A DNA stretch of 12,157 nt, from the NCBI GenBank assembly GCA_913009765.1, contig CAJVYT010000092.1, positions 1 to 12,157 on the forward strand. Reading direction: 5' to 3'. A program made the translations under genes and the position numbers. Shown here in pieces: positions 1 to 9,780 of this stretch (position 1 is the first letter of the stretch; every line of letters begins with the position of its first letter). Source of the stretch: an uncultured candidate division Zixibacteria bacterium (GTDB lineage Bacteria > Zixibacteria > MSB-5A5 > GN15 > FEB-12). The notes below the pieces were generated by a model. The model was given only the letters and a program-made list of their open reading frames with translations, searched no databases and was not told the DNA's origin.

Positions 1-8
1 TTTTTTTT

Positions 9-66
9 AATGATACGGCGACCACCGAGATCTACACTCTTTCCCTACACGACGCTCTTCCGATCT
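9..66 (+). other. Illumina P5/TruSeq universal adapter (contaminant)
   Basis: These 58 bases match, from memory, the full Illumina TruSeq universal adapter. They begin AATGATACGGCGACCACC, which is the flow-cell P5 part, and end CTCTTCCGATCT, which is the end of the read-1 primer site. Eight T residues precede it at positions 1-8. No index separates the two halves, as expected for the single-index design. Genomic sequence starts directly afterwards at position 67. This is synthetic sequence left untrimmed at the contig end and should be masked. It encodes nothing. Confidence 0.98.
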
Positions 67-84
67 CTTTCTCAGTTCTATCAT
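67..84 (-). CDS. fusA: Possible first six codons of elongation factor G (5' fragment)
   Basis: On the minus strand an ATG at 84-82 opens the reading MIELRK, which then runs into the adapter. EF-G proteins commonly begin with a short stretch of this kind before the conserved TRNIGI(M/S)AHIDAGKT segment, and fusA is the usual gene after rpsG. The gap to the rpsG stop is 65 bases (85-149), a normal spacing. I see no clear Shine-Dalgarno sequence before the ATG; the upstream bases are pyrimidine- and A-rich. Six codons cannot prove identity, so the call rests on gene order and fit to the family start. The rest of the gene is missing because the contig ends in adapter. Confidence 0.4.
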
Positions 85-149
85 TATTGATAAAAGAAGA
101 AAACTTTTTGTTTACTCTCAGCAGGGTCGTAAAACTAAAGCTTTAAAAA

Positions 150-620
150 CTACCATCTAAAATGAGCAAAAGCTTTATTAGCTTCAGCCATTTTATGGGT
201 ATCTTCTTTCTTCTTGATAGAAGCACCTTCATTGTTGCATGCCGCCAAAAATTCAGCAGCTAGTTTTTCAGCCATAGTATTACCACCACGTGCGGATGAA
301 TATAATATGAGCCATCTAATGGCTAAAGCTGTTCTTCGGTTTGGTCTTACTTCGACCGGCACTTGATATGTAGCACCACCAACACGACGGGAACGTACTT
401 CCAAAACAGGCTTTACATTATTAACTGCTTTGTGAAACATTTCCAAACCGTCTTGACCTGATTTTTCAGCAAGACCATCAACTGCTTTATAAAATAAACT
501 TTCAGCAGTTGAACGTTTTCCGCCTTTCATAAGGCAAGAAACAAACTGAGTCATCAGCTTATCACCAAATTTGTAATCGGGAATAACTTCCCTTTTTATT
601 GCACTAGTTCTTCTTGACAT
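150..620 (-). CDS. rpsG: 30S ribosomal protein S7
   Basis: S7 is a primary binding protein of the 3' major domain of 16S rRNA. It nucleates assembly of the 30S head and lies near the exit-site tRNA and mRNA. The protein has 156 residues, the usual bacterial length. It begins [11 protein letters not shown], and the conserved rRNA-binding stretch [20 protein letters not shown] falls at about residues 69-88. The lysine- and histidine-containing end [15 protein letters not shown] is also typical. The start is ATG at 620-618, ten bases after the rpsL stop, with only a weak GGTAG element upstream, so translation is probably coupled to rpsL. In E. coli S7 also represses its own operon by binding the rpsL-rpsG spacer. 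That spacer is about 100 bases there but only ten here, so that mode is unlikely in this organism (inference). Confidence 0.97.
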   Translation of the reverse strand: MSRRTSAIKREVIPDYKFGDKLMTQFVSCLMKGGKRSTAESLFYKAVDGLAEKSGQDGLEMFHKAVNNVKPVLEVRSRRVGGATYQVPVEVRPNRRTALAIRWLILYSSARGGNTMAEKLAAEFLAACNNEGASIKKKEDTHKMAEANKAFAHFRW

Positions 621-630
621 AATCTACCAA

Positions 631-1005
631 TTACTTTTTAGGTTTCTTGGTTCCATATTTGGAACGACTATTTTTTCTGTCAGCTACGCCTGAAGTATCC
701 ATTGTACCTCTGACGATATGATACCGAACACCCGGAATATCTTTAATACGACCGCCGCGAATCATAACAATTGAATGTTCTTGAAGGTTATGACCTTCAC
801 CCGGAATATATGCGGTTACTTCCACTTTATTCGTCAAACGAACACGAGCAACCTTCCGAAGAGCGGAATTCGGTTTTTTCGGCGTTGAGGTATAAACCCT
901 TGTACAAACGCCTCTTTTCTGTGGACATTTCTCAAGAGCCGGAGAATTTGTCTTTTCGACTTTTCTCTTTCGACCCTTGCGTACTAACTGATTAATAGTA
1001 GGCAA
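631..1005 (-). CDS. rpsL: 30S ribosomal protein S12 (TTG start)
   Basis: S12 sits at the decoding centre of the 30S subunit and controls accuracy of tRNA selection; it is the classic streptomycin-resistance locus. The protein has 124 residues. The loop [12 protein letters not shown] is at residues 41-52 and the second decoding loop [14 protein letters not shown] is at 83-96. Lys43, Lys44 and Lys88 are all unmutated, so no streptomycin-resistance change is visible. Asp89 is the residue methylthiolated by RimO in E. coli. The start is TTG at 1005-1003, giving the family-standard [15 protein letters not shown]. An AGGAG element five bases upstream (1015-1011) supports it, and no ATG is better placed. 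The gene follows rpoC after 72 bases and precedes rpsG by ten. Four lysines or prolines end the chain (KKPKK), as is normal for the family. Confidence 0.97.
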   Translation of the reverse strand: MPTINQLVRKGRKRKVEKTNSPALEKCPQKRGVCTRVYTSTPKKPNSALRKVARVRLTNKVEVTAYIPGEGHNLQEHSIVMIRGGRIKDIPGVRYHIVRGTMDTSGVADRKNSRSKYGTKKPKK

Positions 1006-1010
1006 AACTA

Positions 1011-1015
1011 CTCCT
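1011..1015 (-). promoter_or_regulatory. Shine-Dalgarno site of rpsL
   Basis: The minus strand reads AGGAG here, with five bases (1010-1006) before the TTG at 1005-1003. It is the evidence that decides the TTG start of rpsL. Confidence 0.75.
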
Positions 1016-1077
1016 ATAAACTTAAGTAAATCACAATTCTACAAAGTCACCCAGTTTAACGACTTTTCTTAATTTTG

Positions 1078-4000
1078 TCAAGCATTATTATCCAGTAAAT
1101 CTATTGTAACTTTTTCTGCTGTCTCTAAATCCGCTTCGGAATCTTCAATAACATCTTCAGCATGAATTATCTCAAGATTTCTGTATTTTTCTATACCGGT
1201 ACCTGCCGGAATAAGATGCCCAATAATGACATTTTCCTTGAGTCCAAGTAAATGATCAACTTTACCCGACACAGCAGCTTCAGTCAGAACTTTAGTTGTT
1301 TCCTGAAAAGATGCAGCCGAAATAAAACTATCAGTTGATAACGATGCTCTTGTAATACCTAATAACAAAGGTTGGAATCTTGCCGGTTCACCGCCTTCGG
1401 CGATAACTCTGGCATTTTCCTCATAAAACTTAATTTTGTCAACTTTTTCACCTTCAAGGAAATTAGTATCGCCAGAATATTCAATAATAATTTTTTGCAT
1501 CATTTGACGTACAATCACCTCGATATGCTTATCATTGATTTTTACACCCTGAATACGGTACACTTCCTGAATTTCATTAACCAAATACTCTTGTACTGCC
1601 TCATCGCCATTTACTCTCAAAATATCATGAGGGTCAATAGCACCTTCACATAAACGGTCCCCGGCAAAGACTTTATCGTCTTGATGAACCATCATGTGTT
1701 TTCCATGAGGGATTAATGCTTCAAAAACATCTTCACTATCATCACCGGTAACAATAATCTGCTGCGAACCACGAACAATCTTGCCAAAACTGACTGTACC
1801 TTCAATTTCAGAAATAACAGCCGGATCATGAGGACGGCGTCCTTCAAATAATTCAGCAACACGAGGTAAACCACCGGTAATATCGCCGGATTTCACAACA
1901 AATCGAGACATTTTAACTAACACATCTCCTGCAGTAACTGTGTCACCATCGTTAACTTGCAATTGAGCTTCAACAGGTAAACGATAGCTTGCTAACAAGT
2001 TACCTTCCTCGTCTTCGACAAGCATAGCAGGGAATAAAGTTTTATCTTTGGTTTCAACAATAATTCGTTGAATAGAACCGGTTTGAGTATGTACTTCTTC
2101 ACGGAATGATACATCTTTGATAACATCTTTAAATTTTATTTTACCGGTTTTTTCTGTTAAGATAGTTGAAATATACGGATCAGATTCAAAGATAATATCT
2201 CCTGTTTTTACAGCTTGACCATCTTCAACAAATAGATGAGAACCATAAGGGATATTCATTCTTGCCCGAACACGACTTTCATCATCAATAACATGAATTT
2301 CACCAACTCCGTCTCTACTTGTTACCATAGAGGTACCATCAGCTCGTTTAATCAATTTGATACTCTTAAACGTAGCCTTACCATCAAATTTGGATTCAAT
2401 TTGAGATTGTTCAGTAATAGTACCGGCAACACCACCAATATGGAAAGTACGCAAGGTGAGCTGTGTACCCGGCTCACCAATTGATTGAGCCGCAATAACG
2501 CCTACCGCTTCACCAATATGAACACGTTTTAAAGTAGATAAATTACGACCATAACATTTTGCACACACACCAAACTTTGATTCACAAGTAAGCACTGACC
2601 TAATAGCTACTTCATCAATACCAACAGATTCAATTTTTGCTGCTTCAATTTCGCCAATTTCTTCACCGGCGGCAACAATGAGTTCATCGGAGATAGGGTC
2701 AAATATATCATATAAAGCAGATCTCCCTATAATACGATCAGCCAGAGATTCAATAACCTCTTCCCCTTCTTTAATAGCCGTTACATCAAGCCCTAAAATT
2801 GTTTCACAGTCAATTTCACGAATAATAACATCTTGTGCCACATCAACTAAACGACGGGTTAAGTAACCGGCATCAGCTGTTTTTAGAGCAGTATCTGACA
2901 GACCTTTACGGGCACCGTGGGTAGAAATAAAGTATTCCTGTACAGACAGACCTTCACGGAAATTCGCAGTAATCGGGTTATCAATTAAAAGTTCACCCAT
3001 ACCACCGGTAATTTTCTTTTGAGGTTTCGCCATCAAACCACGCATACCGGCTAACTGACGAATCTGTTCTTTAGAACCACGAGCACCTGAATCTGCCATC
3101 ATAAAGACAGGGTTAAACCCATGTTTTTGAGCAGCAAGATTATCAAACATAACGGTAGAAATTGCATCTGTTGCCATGTTCCAGATATCTTTAACAGAGT
3201 TATACCGTTCACCTGCAGAAATCAAACCATTGCGGAACTGCTTCGTAACTTTCGCAACTTTTTTATATGCTTCATCTAATATTTCAGTTTTTTCTTCAGG
3301 CACAACTAAATCATCAATAGAAACAGTTACCCCTGATTGAGTTGCAAACCTAAACCCTAATTCTTTAAGTCTGTCGAGATACTGGACGGTAACAGTCTGT
3401 CCTTTATCAGCAAAAATTTTCTGAATTAAGTGTTCCATCACTTTTTTGCTGGCGACTTCATTAAAGAGCGGCATACCTTTCGGCATATTTTCATTAAAAA
3501 TTAATCTACCGACAGTTGTTTCAATGAGTTCATTTTCAACACGCACTTTTATTAAAGCATGAATATCAACAATTCCATGGTCATGAGCAGCGAGTGCCTC
3601 ATGCTTTGTATTGAACATCATACCTTCACCTTTTTGCTCCGGTTTTGTTTTAGTCAGATAGTAACAACCTAAAACAATGTCCTGTGATGGAATCGCAACC
3701 GGACGACCTGATGACGGCAGCAAAATATTATTAGTCGCAAGCATTAACACTCGAGCTTCAAGCTGAGCTTCAAATGAAAGCGGAACATGCACAGCCATTT
3801 GGTCACCATCAAAGTCAGCATTAAATGCAGCACATACTAATGGATGTAAACGTATAGCTTTACCTTCAACTAATTTTGGATAGAACGCCTGAATACCAAG
3901 ACGGTGAAGCGTAGGAGCACGGTTGAGCATAACAGGATGGTCTTGAATAATCTCTTCTAAAATATCCCATACTTCAGGACGTTCTTTTTCAACTAATTTT

Positions 4001-5193
4001 TTAGCTGACTTAACTGTCTGCACATACCCTTTTTCTTCAAGCTTCATAATAATGAACGGCTTAAATAATTCAAGAGCCATATTTTTTGGAATACCACATT
4101 GATGCAGTTTAAGTTCAGGACCAACAACAATAACAGAACGACCGGAATAATCGACACGTTTACCCAATAGATTTTGACGGAACCGCCCTTGTTTTCCCTT
4201 TAATAAATCAGAAAGAGATTTTAATGGACGTTTTGAATCACCGCGAACAGAATGAGTACGGCGACCATTATCAAAAAGAGCATCAACAGCTTCCTGAAGC
4301 ATACGTTTTTCATTTCTGAGAATTACTTCAGGAGCCTGAATATCAATAAGTTTTTTCAAGCGATTATTTCTATTTATAACACGACGATACAAATCATTTA
4401 AATCAGATGTCGCAAAGCGACCGCCTTCAAGCGGTACTAACGGACGTAAATCCGGTGGAATGATTGGAATAACATCAAGAATCATCCATTCAGGACGATT
4501 TTCTGACTGACGGAATGATTCTAAAATACGTAAACGTTTGAGTGTATCTTTTTTACGCTGAACAGAAGTTTCAACTTTTGCTCTGGCACGAAGAGTAACA
4601 GAGAGTTCATCAACTTCAAGTCTTTTGAGAATTTCACGAACAGCTTCAGCACCCATGCGAGCATCAAAAGTTTTTCCGGCATCTTCTAAATCGTTGCATT
4701 CTTCTTCGGTGAGTATATCACCTTCGTTGTAAGAAGAATTACCCGGCTCAATCATCAGATATGATTCATAATAGAGAATCTTTTCAAGTTCCCTGATGGA
4801 AATATCCAGGAGATTTCCAATCCGTGACGGAAGTGACTTAAAGTACCAAATATGAGACACCGGCACAGCCAGTTGGATATGTCCCATTCTTTCACGTCTC
4901 ACTTTAGACTGCGTAACCTCAACACCACATCGGTCACACACAATCCCGCGGAACCTTATTCGTTTATATTTACCACAATTACATTCCCAGTCTTTAACCG
5001 GACCAAAAATACGTTCACAGAACAAACCATCACGTTCCGGTTTAAATGAACGATAGTTAATCGTTTCAGGTTTTGTTACTTCACCAAACGACCAAGAAAG
5101 GATAGTTTCGGGAGATGCAATTTGAATTTGAATTGCATTAAACTCCTGTTTTTTCTGTCCTTTATCCTGATTTCTTCCCGCCTTATCGGCCAT
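1078..5193 (-). CDS. rpoC: DNA-directed RNA polymerase subunit beta'
   Basis: Beta' forms one half of the RNA polymerase core with beta and carries the catalytic magnesium. Numbering from the ATG at 5193 (1371 residues), the N-terminal zinc site is Cys71, Cys73, Cys86 and Cys89. The catalytic motif [14 protein letters not shown] places its aspartates at 460, 462 and 464, the same numbers as in E. coli. The bridge helix lies at about 753-788, the second zinc site at Cys796, 870, 877 and 880, and the trigger-loop region [18 protein letters not shown] at about 904-921. The reading frame also extends upstream to a TTG at 5214, adding MKIKELS. I prefer the ATG at 5193 because AAAGGAG (5206-5200) lies six bases before it, whereas the longer form would translate through that ribosome-binding site. 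The gene follows rpoB by 65 bases. Length and motifs are normal, with no truncation or frameshift. Confidence 0.98.
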   Translation of the reverse strand: MADKAGRNQDKGQKKQEFNAIQIQIASPETILSWSFGEVTKPETINYRSFKPERDGLFCERIFGPVKDWECNCGKYKRIRFRGIVCDRCGVEVTQSKVRRERMGHIQLAVPVSHIWYFKSLPSRIGNLLDISIRELEKILYYESYLMIEPGNSSYNEGDILTEEECNDLEDAGKTFDARMGAEAVREILKRLEVDELSVTLRARAKVETSVQRKKDTLKRLRILESFRQSENRPEWMILDVIPIIPPDLRPLVPLEGGRFATSDLNDLYRRVINRNNRLKKLIDIQAPEVILRNEKRMLQEAVDALFDNGRRTHSVRGDSKRPLKSLSDLLKGKQGRFRQNLLGKRVDYSGRSVIVVGPELKLHQCGIPKNMALELFKPFIIMKLEEKGYVQTVKSAKKLVEKERPEVWDILEEIIQDHPVMLNRAPTLHRLGIQAFYPKLVEGKAIRLHPLVCAAFNADFDGDQMAVHVPLSFEAQLEARVLMLATNNILLPSSGRPVAIPSQDIVLGCYYLTKTKPEQKGEGMMFNTKHEALAAHDHGIVDIHALIKVRVENELIETTVGRLIFNENMPKGMPLFNEVASKKVMEHLIQKIFADKGQTVTVQYLDRLKELGFRFATQSGVTVSIDDLVVPEEKTEILDEAYKKVAKVTKQFRNGLISAGERYNSVKDIWNMATDAISTVMFDNLAAQKHGFNPVFMMADSGARGSKEQIRQLAGMRGLMAKPQKKITGGMGELLIDNPITANFREGLSVQEYFISTHGARKGLSDTALKTADAGYLTRRLVDVAQDVIIREIDCETILGLDVTAIKEGEEVIESLADRIIGRSALYDIFDPISDELIVAAGEEIGEIEAAKIESVGIDEVAIRSVLTCESKFGVCAKCYGRNLSTLKRVHIGEAVGVIAAQSIGEPGTQLTLRTFHIGGVAGTITEQSQIESKFDGKATFKSIKLIKRADGTSMVTSRDGVGEIHVIDDESRVRARMNIPYGSHLFVEDGQAVKTGDIIFESDPYISTILTEKTGKIKFKDVIKDVSFREEVHTQTGSIQRIIVETKDKTLFPAMLVEDEEGNLLASYRLPVEAQLQVNDGDTVTAGDVLVKMSRFVVKSGDITGGLPRVAELFEGRRPHDPAVISEIEGTVSFGKIVRGSQQIIVTGDDSEDVFEALIPHGKHMMVHQDDKVFAGDRLCEGAIDPHDILRVNGDEAVQEYLVNEIQEVYRIQGVKINDKHIEVIVRQMMQKIIIEYSGDTNFLEGEKVDKIKFYEENARVIAEGGEPARFQPLLLGITRASLSTDSFISAASFQETTKVLTEAAVSGKVDHLLGLKENVIIGHLIPAGTGIEKYRNLEIIHAEDVIEDSEADLETAEKVTIDLLDNNA

Positions 5194-5199
5194 GGATAA

Positions 5200-5206
5200 C
5201 TCCTTT
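5200..5206 (-). promoter_or_regulatory. Shine-Dalgarno site of rpoC
   Basis: The minus strand reads AAAGGAG, six bases before the ATG at 5193-5191. A longer rpoC start at TTG 5214 would put this site inside the coding sequence, so it argues for the shorter protein. Confidence 0.75.
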
Positions 5207-5216
5207 ATTTTCAATC

Positions 5217-5229
5217 TCCGCAGAGCGGA
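5217..5229 (-). other. Small GC-rich hairpin in the rpoB-rpoC spacer
   Basis: TCCGC (5217-5221) and GCGGA (5225-5229) are perfect inverted repeats around a three-base loop. They stand out in an otherwise AT-rich 65-base spacer. On the transcript the hairpin lies about ten bases before the rpoC ribosome-binding site. No T-tract follows, so it is not a terminator. It might be a processing or mRNA-folding element, or chance. Confidence 0.35.
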
Positions 5230-5258
5230 CTAAAAATTCCAATACAAAATACATTATA

Positions 5259-8200
5259 TTATTGCTCTATCAACTTGATATCTAACCCTAATGCCTGCAG
5301 TTCTTTAATAAGAACATTAAACGCTTCAGGATACCCCGGTTCAGGAGGATTTTCACCTTTTACAATAGCTTCATATACTTTGCTTCGACCGGTAACATCA
5401 TCGGATTTTACCGTAAGCATTTCTTGAAGAGTGTAAGCTGCTCCATAAGCTTCTAAAGCCCATACTTCCATCTCACCAAACCGCTGTCCACCAAATTGAG
5501 CTTTACCACCCAAAGGTTGTTGAGTAACTAACGAGTAAGGTCCGATAGACCGAGCATGAATCTTGTTGTCAACCAAATGAGCAAGTTTCAGCATATAGAT
5601 AATTCCAACCGTAACCCGATTATCAAACGGTTCACCGGTCAGACCATTATAGAGCTGCATTTTGCCGTCTCTTGGTAATCCTGCTTCTTCAAGCTTATCT
5701 TGAATCTGCTCAACTGACGCAGACTCAAACGCCGGAACAGCATAACGTTTGCCAAGAACAGCTGCTGCACGCCCGAGATGAGTTTCCAACACCTGTCCGA
5801 CGTTCATACGAGAAGGAACACCCAATGGGTTCAAAATAATATCAACAGCATTTCCATCTTTATCATGAGGCATATCTTCAATAGGTACAACTCTGGAAAC
5901 AACACCTTTGTTACCATGACGACCTGCCATTTTATCACCAACTGAAATCTTACGTCTGATAGCAATAGTTACTTTCACAAGTTGCTTTACTCCCGGAGGA
6001 AGTTCAGCACCTCGAACAATTTTTTCTACTTCAACATCCATCTGCTGTTTTTTTGCTTCAATTAATTGAGACGCTTCCGCAATAATAGAATCGACATTTT
6101 TACTTGTCGATGCATCATCACAATACCCTTCAGGAGCAACAGCATTGTCAAAGTCAAAATCATTAAAGAACTCTGCTTTAAATTTATGACCTGCCCGTAC
6201 AATCACAGTATTATCAACAGCAGAGCGGATAGTCTGAGAGTTTTTACCATCGAGCAATTGACCAACTTTTTGATTACGTAAATTAGAGATATCTATAATA
6301 ATTTTAGTATATTCACGTTTAATCTGAGAAACTTGAGTTTTCTCAATTTTTTTGGCTTCTTCTGAGCGTTCCTTACGAGTAAAGACATTTGTCTTAATAA
6401 CAACACCCTTCATTCCCGGAGGTGCCTTCAAACTTGCATCTTTAACATCACCGGCTTTTTCACCAAAAATGGCACGAAGCAGACGCTCCTCAGGAGACAG
6501 TTCGGTTTCACCCTTTGGTGTGACCTTACCCACCATAATATCACCGGCTTCAATTTCAGCACCGGCACGAATAATACCATTTTCATCAAGGTTCAATAAA
6601 GCTTCTTCCGAGACATTAGGAATCTCACGGGTAATTTCTTCAGAACCGCGCTTTGTATCTCGAACCTGTAACTCAAATTCTTCAATATGAATGGAAGTGT
6701 AAATATCATCACGAACTAACCGTTCAGAAAGAACAATAGCATCCTCAAAGTTATATCCACGCCACGGCATAAAAGCAACCTTGACATTATATCCTAAAGC
6801 AAGTTCACCGTTTTCAACCGCAGGTCCGTCAGCAAGAACATCACCAACAGAAACTTTATCGCCAATTCTAACTCTTGGACGATAGTTAATACACGTATCC
6901 TGATTTGAACGGCGGAATTTTGTCATCGGATAGACAACATCTTCAACATATCCGAGTGAGCCGGCTTTTACTTTTAATTCAGGATGAATAACAATCTTAT
7001 TAGCATCTACAAAAACAACTTCACCGTTGACTTTAGATTTCACAACAGCACCTGAATCAGCAGCAGCCTTTTTTTCCATACCGGTACCAATATAAGGAGA
7101 CATCGTTTTCAAAAGAGGTACTGCTTGGCGTTGCATATTAGATCCCATCAAAGCACGGTTGGCATCATCATGTTCCAAAAACGGAATCAGTGATGCCGCC
7201 ACTGAAATAATCTGACGAGGAGACACATCCATATACTTAACTTCTTCAGGCTTCACATGAGGATAGTCAGAACGATTTCTTGCAACAACAGTTTTGTTCA
7301 CAAAGTGATTATTAGCAGTAAGCGGCTCGGTACCTTGTGCTATGAGATACCTATCTTCCTTGTCTGCCGACAAATATTCAATCTTATTCGTGACAACACC
7401 TTTTTCAACTTTTCTATATGGTGTTTCAAGGAACCCATACCGATTGATTTTGGCATACGATGCCATAGATGTAATCAAACCGATATTTGGTCCTTCCGGC
7501 GTTTCAATAGGACACATACGTCCGTAGTGTGTATGATGCACATCACGAACCTCAAAACCGGCACGTTCTCTTGTTAGACCACCGGGTCCTAAAGCAGAAA
7601 GTCTTCTTTTATGTGTCAATTCAGACAGAGGATTTGTTTGATCCATAAATTGAGAAAGCTGTGATGAACCAAAAAATGTTTCAACAACCGACGAAACAGT
7701 ACGAGCATTAACCAAAAGCTGCGGAGTTACATTTTCCTGATCTTTTAATGATAATCTCTCTCTGATAGTACGGGAAATCCTTGTTAAACCGACAGAGAAA
7801 AGATTTGACAACAATTCGCCAACAGTACGACATCGGCGATTTCCTAAATGATCAATATCATCGGTAAAACCGGTATCATTACACAGACCGATAATATATT
7901 TCATAATTAAAATAAAATCTTCTTCAGTAAGAGTCGCATGATCTAACGGGACATCTACTTCTAAACGCTGGTTAATCATATAGCGACCAACTTCACCTAA
8001 ATCATATCGTTTTTCACTATAGAAAAATTTCTCTACTAATGATTCAGCAACTTCAAATGACGGTGGTTCGCCTGGTCTTAAAATTGAATATATTTTATAA
8101 AGAGCTTCTTCTCTTGATTTTGTCGGATCTTTTTTTAATGAATTAAGAATAACGGGAACTTCTCTAGTTTCAGAAGGCTTAATAACTTTAACTTTTTTAT

Positions 8201-9029
8201 ATCCATTACTTAAAATATCATCTATAACATCTTCTGTAAGCACTTCGCCCACAGCAAACATTACTTCGCCGGTCTCTTTGTTTACAAGTGTTTCTGCAAG
8301 ATAACCACCAATATACTCAGTGCCTTTTTTCCCTGACAAAGTTGCTTTTACGGTAGTATAAAAAATTTCAACAATTTCTTCATCAGAAGAAAAGCCTAAT
8401 GCTCGCAACACAGTTGTAACAGGAAGTTTTCGTTTGGAGTCAACATATAAATACATAATACTATTGATGTCAGTAGTAAACTCCATCCAGCTTCCTCTAT
8501 ATGGAATAATACGGGCGGAATATAATTTTTTCCCATTAGGATGAATCGAATCAGAGAAGAAAACACCTGGTGAGCGATGAAGTTGACTTACAATAACACG
8601 TTCAGAACCATTAACAACAAACGTACCCCATTCGGTAACTAAAGGGAGTTCTCCAAGATATACATCTTGTTCAATAATATCTTTAATTTCTTTTTCTTCG
8701 CCTTCTCCCTGACGAGAAATAAGACGCATAGTAACTTTTAAAGGTGCCGCATACGACATATTTCTTTCACGGCATTCGTCGATTGAGTATCGAGATGGAT
8801 TAAGTTTATATCCGACATACTCAAGCGAATAATTTTCATGTACGTCTGAAACAGGAAAAATATCTTGGAATATCTGCTCTAAACCTTCTTTTTTCCTTTT
8901 ATTAAAAGGCGTATCAGGTTGTAAAAATTCATAATACGAATTGAGCTGAACTTCTAAAAAATTGGGCATCTCCATTGCATCAACAGATGTCCCGTAACTA
9001 TATCTTTCAATCAAACCAGTCTGGGTCAA
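5259..9029 (-). CDS. rpoB: DNA-directed RNA polymerase subunit beta (TTG start)
   Basis: Beta forms the second half of the RNA polymerase active-site cleft and is the target of rifampicin. The protein has 1256 residues, on the short side for the family because large lineage-specific insertions are absent. In order it shows the N-terminal lobe motif [15 protein letters not shown] (144-158), the rifampicin region [17 protein letters not shown] (454-470) with [13 protein letters not shown] after it (472-484), [11 protein letters not shown] (509-519), [14 protein letters not shown] (757-770), [16 protein letters not shown] (1031-1046) and the C-terminal clamp segment [20 protein letters not shown] (1174-1193). 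Asp463, His473 and Ser478, equivalent to E. coli 516, 526 and 531, are wild type. The start is TTG at 9029-9027, with AGGAGGG seven bases upstream, and no ATG fits. It follows rplL after a 235-base spacer with a possible attenuator and precedes rpoC by 65 bases. Confidence 0.98.
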   Translation of the reverse strand: MTQTGLIERYSYGTSVDAMEMPNFLEVQLNSYYEFLQPDTPFNKRKKEGLEQIFQDIFPVSDVHENYSLEYVGYKLNPSRYSIDECRERNMSYAAPLKVTMRLISRQGEGEEKEIKDIIEQDVYLGELPLVTEWGTFVVNGSERVIVSQLHRSPGVFFSDSIHPNGKKLYSARIIPYRGSWMEFTTDINSIMYLYVDSKRKLPVTTVLRALGFSSDEEIVEIFYTTVKATLSGKKGTEYIGGYLAETLVNKETGEVMFAVGEVLTEDVIDDILSNGYKKVKVIKPSETREVPVILNSLKKDPTKSREEALYKIYSILRPGEPPSFEVAESLVEKFFYSEKRYDLGEVGRYMINQRLEVDVPLDHATLTEEDFILIMKYIIGLCNDTGFTDDIDHLGNRRCRTVGELLSNLFSVGLTRISRTIRERLSLKDQENVTPQLLVNARTVSSVVETFFGSSQLSQFMDQTNPLSELTHKRRLSALGPGGLTRERAGFEVRDVHHTHYGRMCPIETPEGPNIGLITSMASYAKINRYGFLETPYRKVEKGVVTNKIEYLSADKEDRYLIAQGTEPLTANNHFVNKTVVARNRSDYPHVKPEEVKYMDVSPRQIISVAASLIPFLEHDDANRALMGSNMQRQAVPLLKTMSPYIGTGMEKKAAADSGAVVKSKVNGEVVFVDANKIVIHPELKVKAGSLGYVEDVVYPMTKFRRSNQDTCINYRPRVRIGDKVSVGDVLADGPAVENGELALGYNVKVAFMPWRGYNFEDAIVLSERLVRDDIYTSIHIEEFELQVRDTKRGSEEITREIPNVSEEALLNLDENGIIRAGAEIEAGDIMVGKVTPKGETELSPEERLLRAIFGEKAGDVKDASLKAPPGMKGVVIKTNVFTRKERSEEAKKIEKTQVSQIKREYTKIIIDISNLRNQKVGQLLDGKNSQTIRSAVDNTVIVRAGHKFKAEFFNDFDFDNAVAPEGYCDDASTSKNVDSIIAEASQLIEAKKQQMDVEVEKIVRGAELPPGVKQLVKVTIAIRRKISVGDKMAGRHGNKGVVSRVVPIEDMPHDKDGNAVDIILNPLGVPSRMNVGQVLETHLGRAAAVLGKRYAVPAFESASVEQIQDKLEEAGLPRDGKMQLYNGLTGEPFDNRVTVGIIYMLKLAHLVDNKIHARSIGPYSLVTQQPLGGKAQFGGQRFGEMEVWALEAYGAAYTLQEMLTVKSDDVTGRSKVYEAIVKGENPPEPGYPEAFNVLIKELQALGLDIKLIEQ

Positions 9030-9036
9030 TGTATAA

Positions 9037-9043
9037 CCCTCCT
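9037..9043 (-). promoter_or_regulatory. Shine-Dalgarno site of rpoB
   Basis: The minus strand reads AGGAGGG, one of the strongest ribosome-binding sites in the window, seven bases before the TTG at 9029-9027. It fixes the rpoB start at a TTG codon. A strong site may compensate for the weak initiation codon (inference). Confidence 0.8.
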
Positions 9044-9220
9044 AAAATATAAAAACACCTTAAGTAATTTCATAACTTTAGTGTTCCATAAAAGTTTAAA
9101 TTTTTCAAAAACTTGGCGATCCTGTTAAATCTTTTTTCTTTTCTCTCGGACTCTTCCGAAGAGCTTCATACTCAGTCAATCAGCCAACAACACAACACAC
9201 AGGGATAAAAATCAATAGAA

Positions 9221-9247
9221 CCGGTTGAGCAAATAAGGCTCAACCGG
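9221..9247 (-). terminator. Stem-loop between rplL and rpoB, candidate attenuator or processing site
   Basis: CCGGTTGAGC (9221-9230) and GCTCAACCGG (9238-9247) form a perfect 10-bp inverted repeat with a seven-base loop. It starts 17 bases after the rplL stop. On the minus-strand transcript the stem is followed by TTCTATTGATTTTTAT, so the T-run starts about ten bases late and the signal would be a weak terminator. In E. coli the same spacer holds a partial terminator and an RNase III site that lower rpoBC expression relative to the ribosomal proteins. A similar role here is inferred from position and structure. A full terminator is unlikely because no convincing promoter is visible before rpoB. 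Confidence 0.65.
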
Positions 9248-9264
9248 CATAGAATAATTGCTGA

Positions 9265-9642
9265 CTACTTGATAGAAACAACAGCACCGGCTGCTTCTAA
9301 TTTTTCTTTAGCTTTTTCAGCTTCATCTTTAGCGACAGCTTCCTTGACATTGCAAGGAGCAGATTCAACTAAATCTTTCGCTTCTTTTAAGCCTAAAGAA
9401 GTTAATTCACGACACGCTTTAATAACCTGAATCTTTTTGTCTCCGGGTGATTCTAAAACAACATTAAATTCAGTTTGTTCTTCAGCAGCTTCGGCAGCAC
9501 CACCGGCAGCCGGAGCCATAGCTACCGGAGCGGCGGCTGTTACACCAAATTTTTCTTGAATTGCTTTGGAAAGATCAGCCAAATCCATTGCGGATAATTC
9601 TGCGATCTTGTCAACGATTTGATCAATTGTTTCGTTGGCCAC
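9265..9642 (-). CDS. rplL: 50S ribosomal protein L7/L12 (GTG start)
   Basis: L7/L12 forms the flexible multi-copy stalk of the 50S subunit and recruits and activates the translational GTPases. The protein has 125 residues. The N-terminal dimerisation domain (about 1-34) ends in [10 protein letters not shown]. An Ala/Pro/Gly hinge (about 35-54) follows, then the globular factor-binding domain (55-125) with [20 protein letters not shown] and the [13 protein letters not shown] helix. Cys77 and Cys97 lie in the C-terminal domain, whereas the E. coli protein has no cysteine. The start is GTG at 9642-9640, preceded by AAGAGGT at seven bases. The gene comes 138 bases after rplJ, which supplies its binding partner L10, and a stem-loop follows its stop. 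Confidence 0.97.
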   Translation of the reverse strand: MANETIDQIVDKIAELSAMDLADLSKAIQEKFGVTAAAPVAMAPAAGGAAEAAEEQTEFNVVLESPGDKKIQVIKACRELTSLGLKEAKDLVESAPCNVKEAVAKDEAEKAKEKLEAAGAVVSIK

Positions 9643-9720
9643 TTTGTGTACCTCTTATTTCTTCGTTTATCATTTTCTTTTCGTTACTAAATTTATTGTG
9701 ACTGCCTTACAACTCAAACG

Positions 9721-9772
9721 GAGGACAAGTCCGCTTAGAAGCATGAGCGAAGAACAATCTTAAAAAGTCCTC
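9721..9772 (-). other. Inverted repeat in the rplJ-rplL spacer
   Basis: GAGGAC (9721-9726) and GTCCTC (9767-9772) can pair to close a 40-base loop just after the rplJ stop. The interior contains further short self-complementary pieces such as GGACTTGTCC on the minus strand. No T-tract follows. The 138-base spacer is about twice as long as the E. coli rplJ-rplL spacer and may hold RNA structure. A six-base stem alone is weak evidence. Confidence 0.3.
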
Positions 9773-9780
9773 AATACAAA

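Noticed and set aside
841..890. Streptomycin-resistance mutation in rpsL
   Set aside because: The conserved lysines of the 41-52 loop (here) and Lys88 are unchanged.
771..995. Plus-strand open frame antisense to rpsL
   Set aside because: It lies wholly within rpsL, has no recognisable family or ribosome-binding site, and is a shadow of a conserved gene.
1043..1066. AAAGTC/GACTTT inverted repeat between rpoC and rpsL as a terminator
   Set aside because: It is a six-base AT-rich stem with a 12-base loop and no following T-run on the minus strand, too weak to call.
6352..6690. Plus-strand open frame of 112 codons inside rpoB
   Set aside because: Its Ser/Arg/Pro-rich composition mirrors the antisense of conserved beta sequence. 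No independent signal supports it.
9151..9159. Nine bases (CTCTTCCGA) identical to part of the adapter, suggesting a second adapter remnant
   Set aside because: The match does not extend on either side, and the bases are part of a local inverted repeat. Nine bases in 12 kb is compatible with chance.
9030..9220. Possible internal promoter for rpoB (TTGACT and TTGAAA boxes on the minus strand)
   Set aside because: Neither has a convincing -10 box at suitable spacing; AT-rich sequence gives such partial matches by chance.
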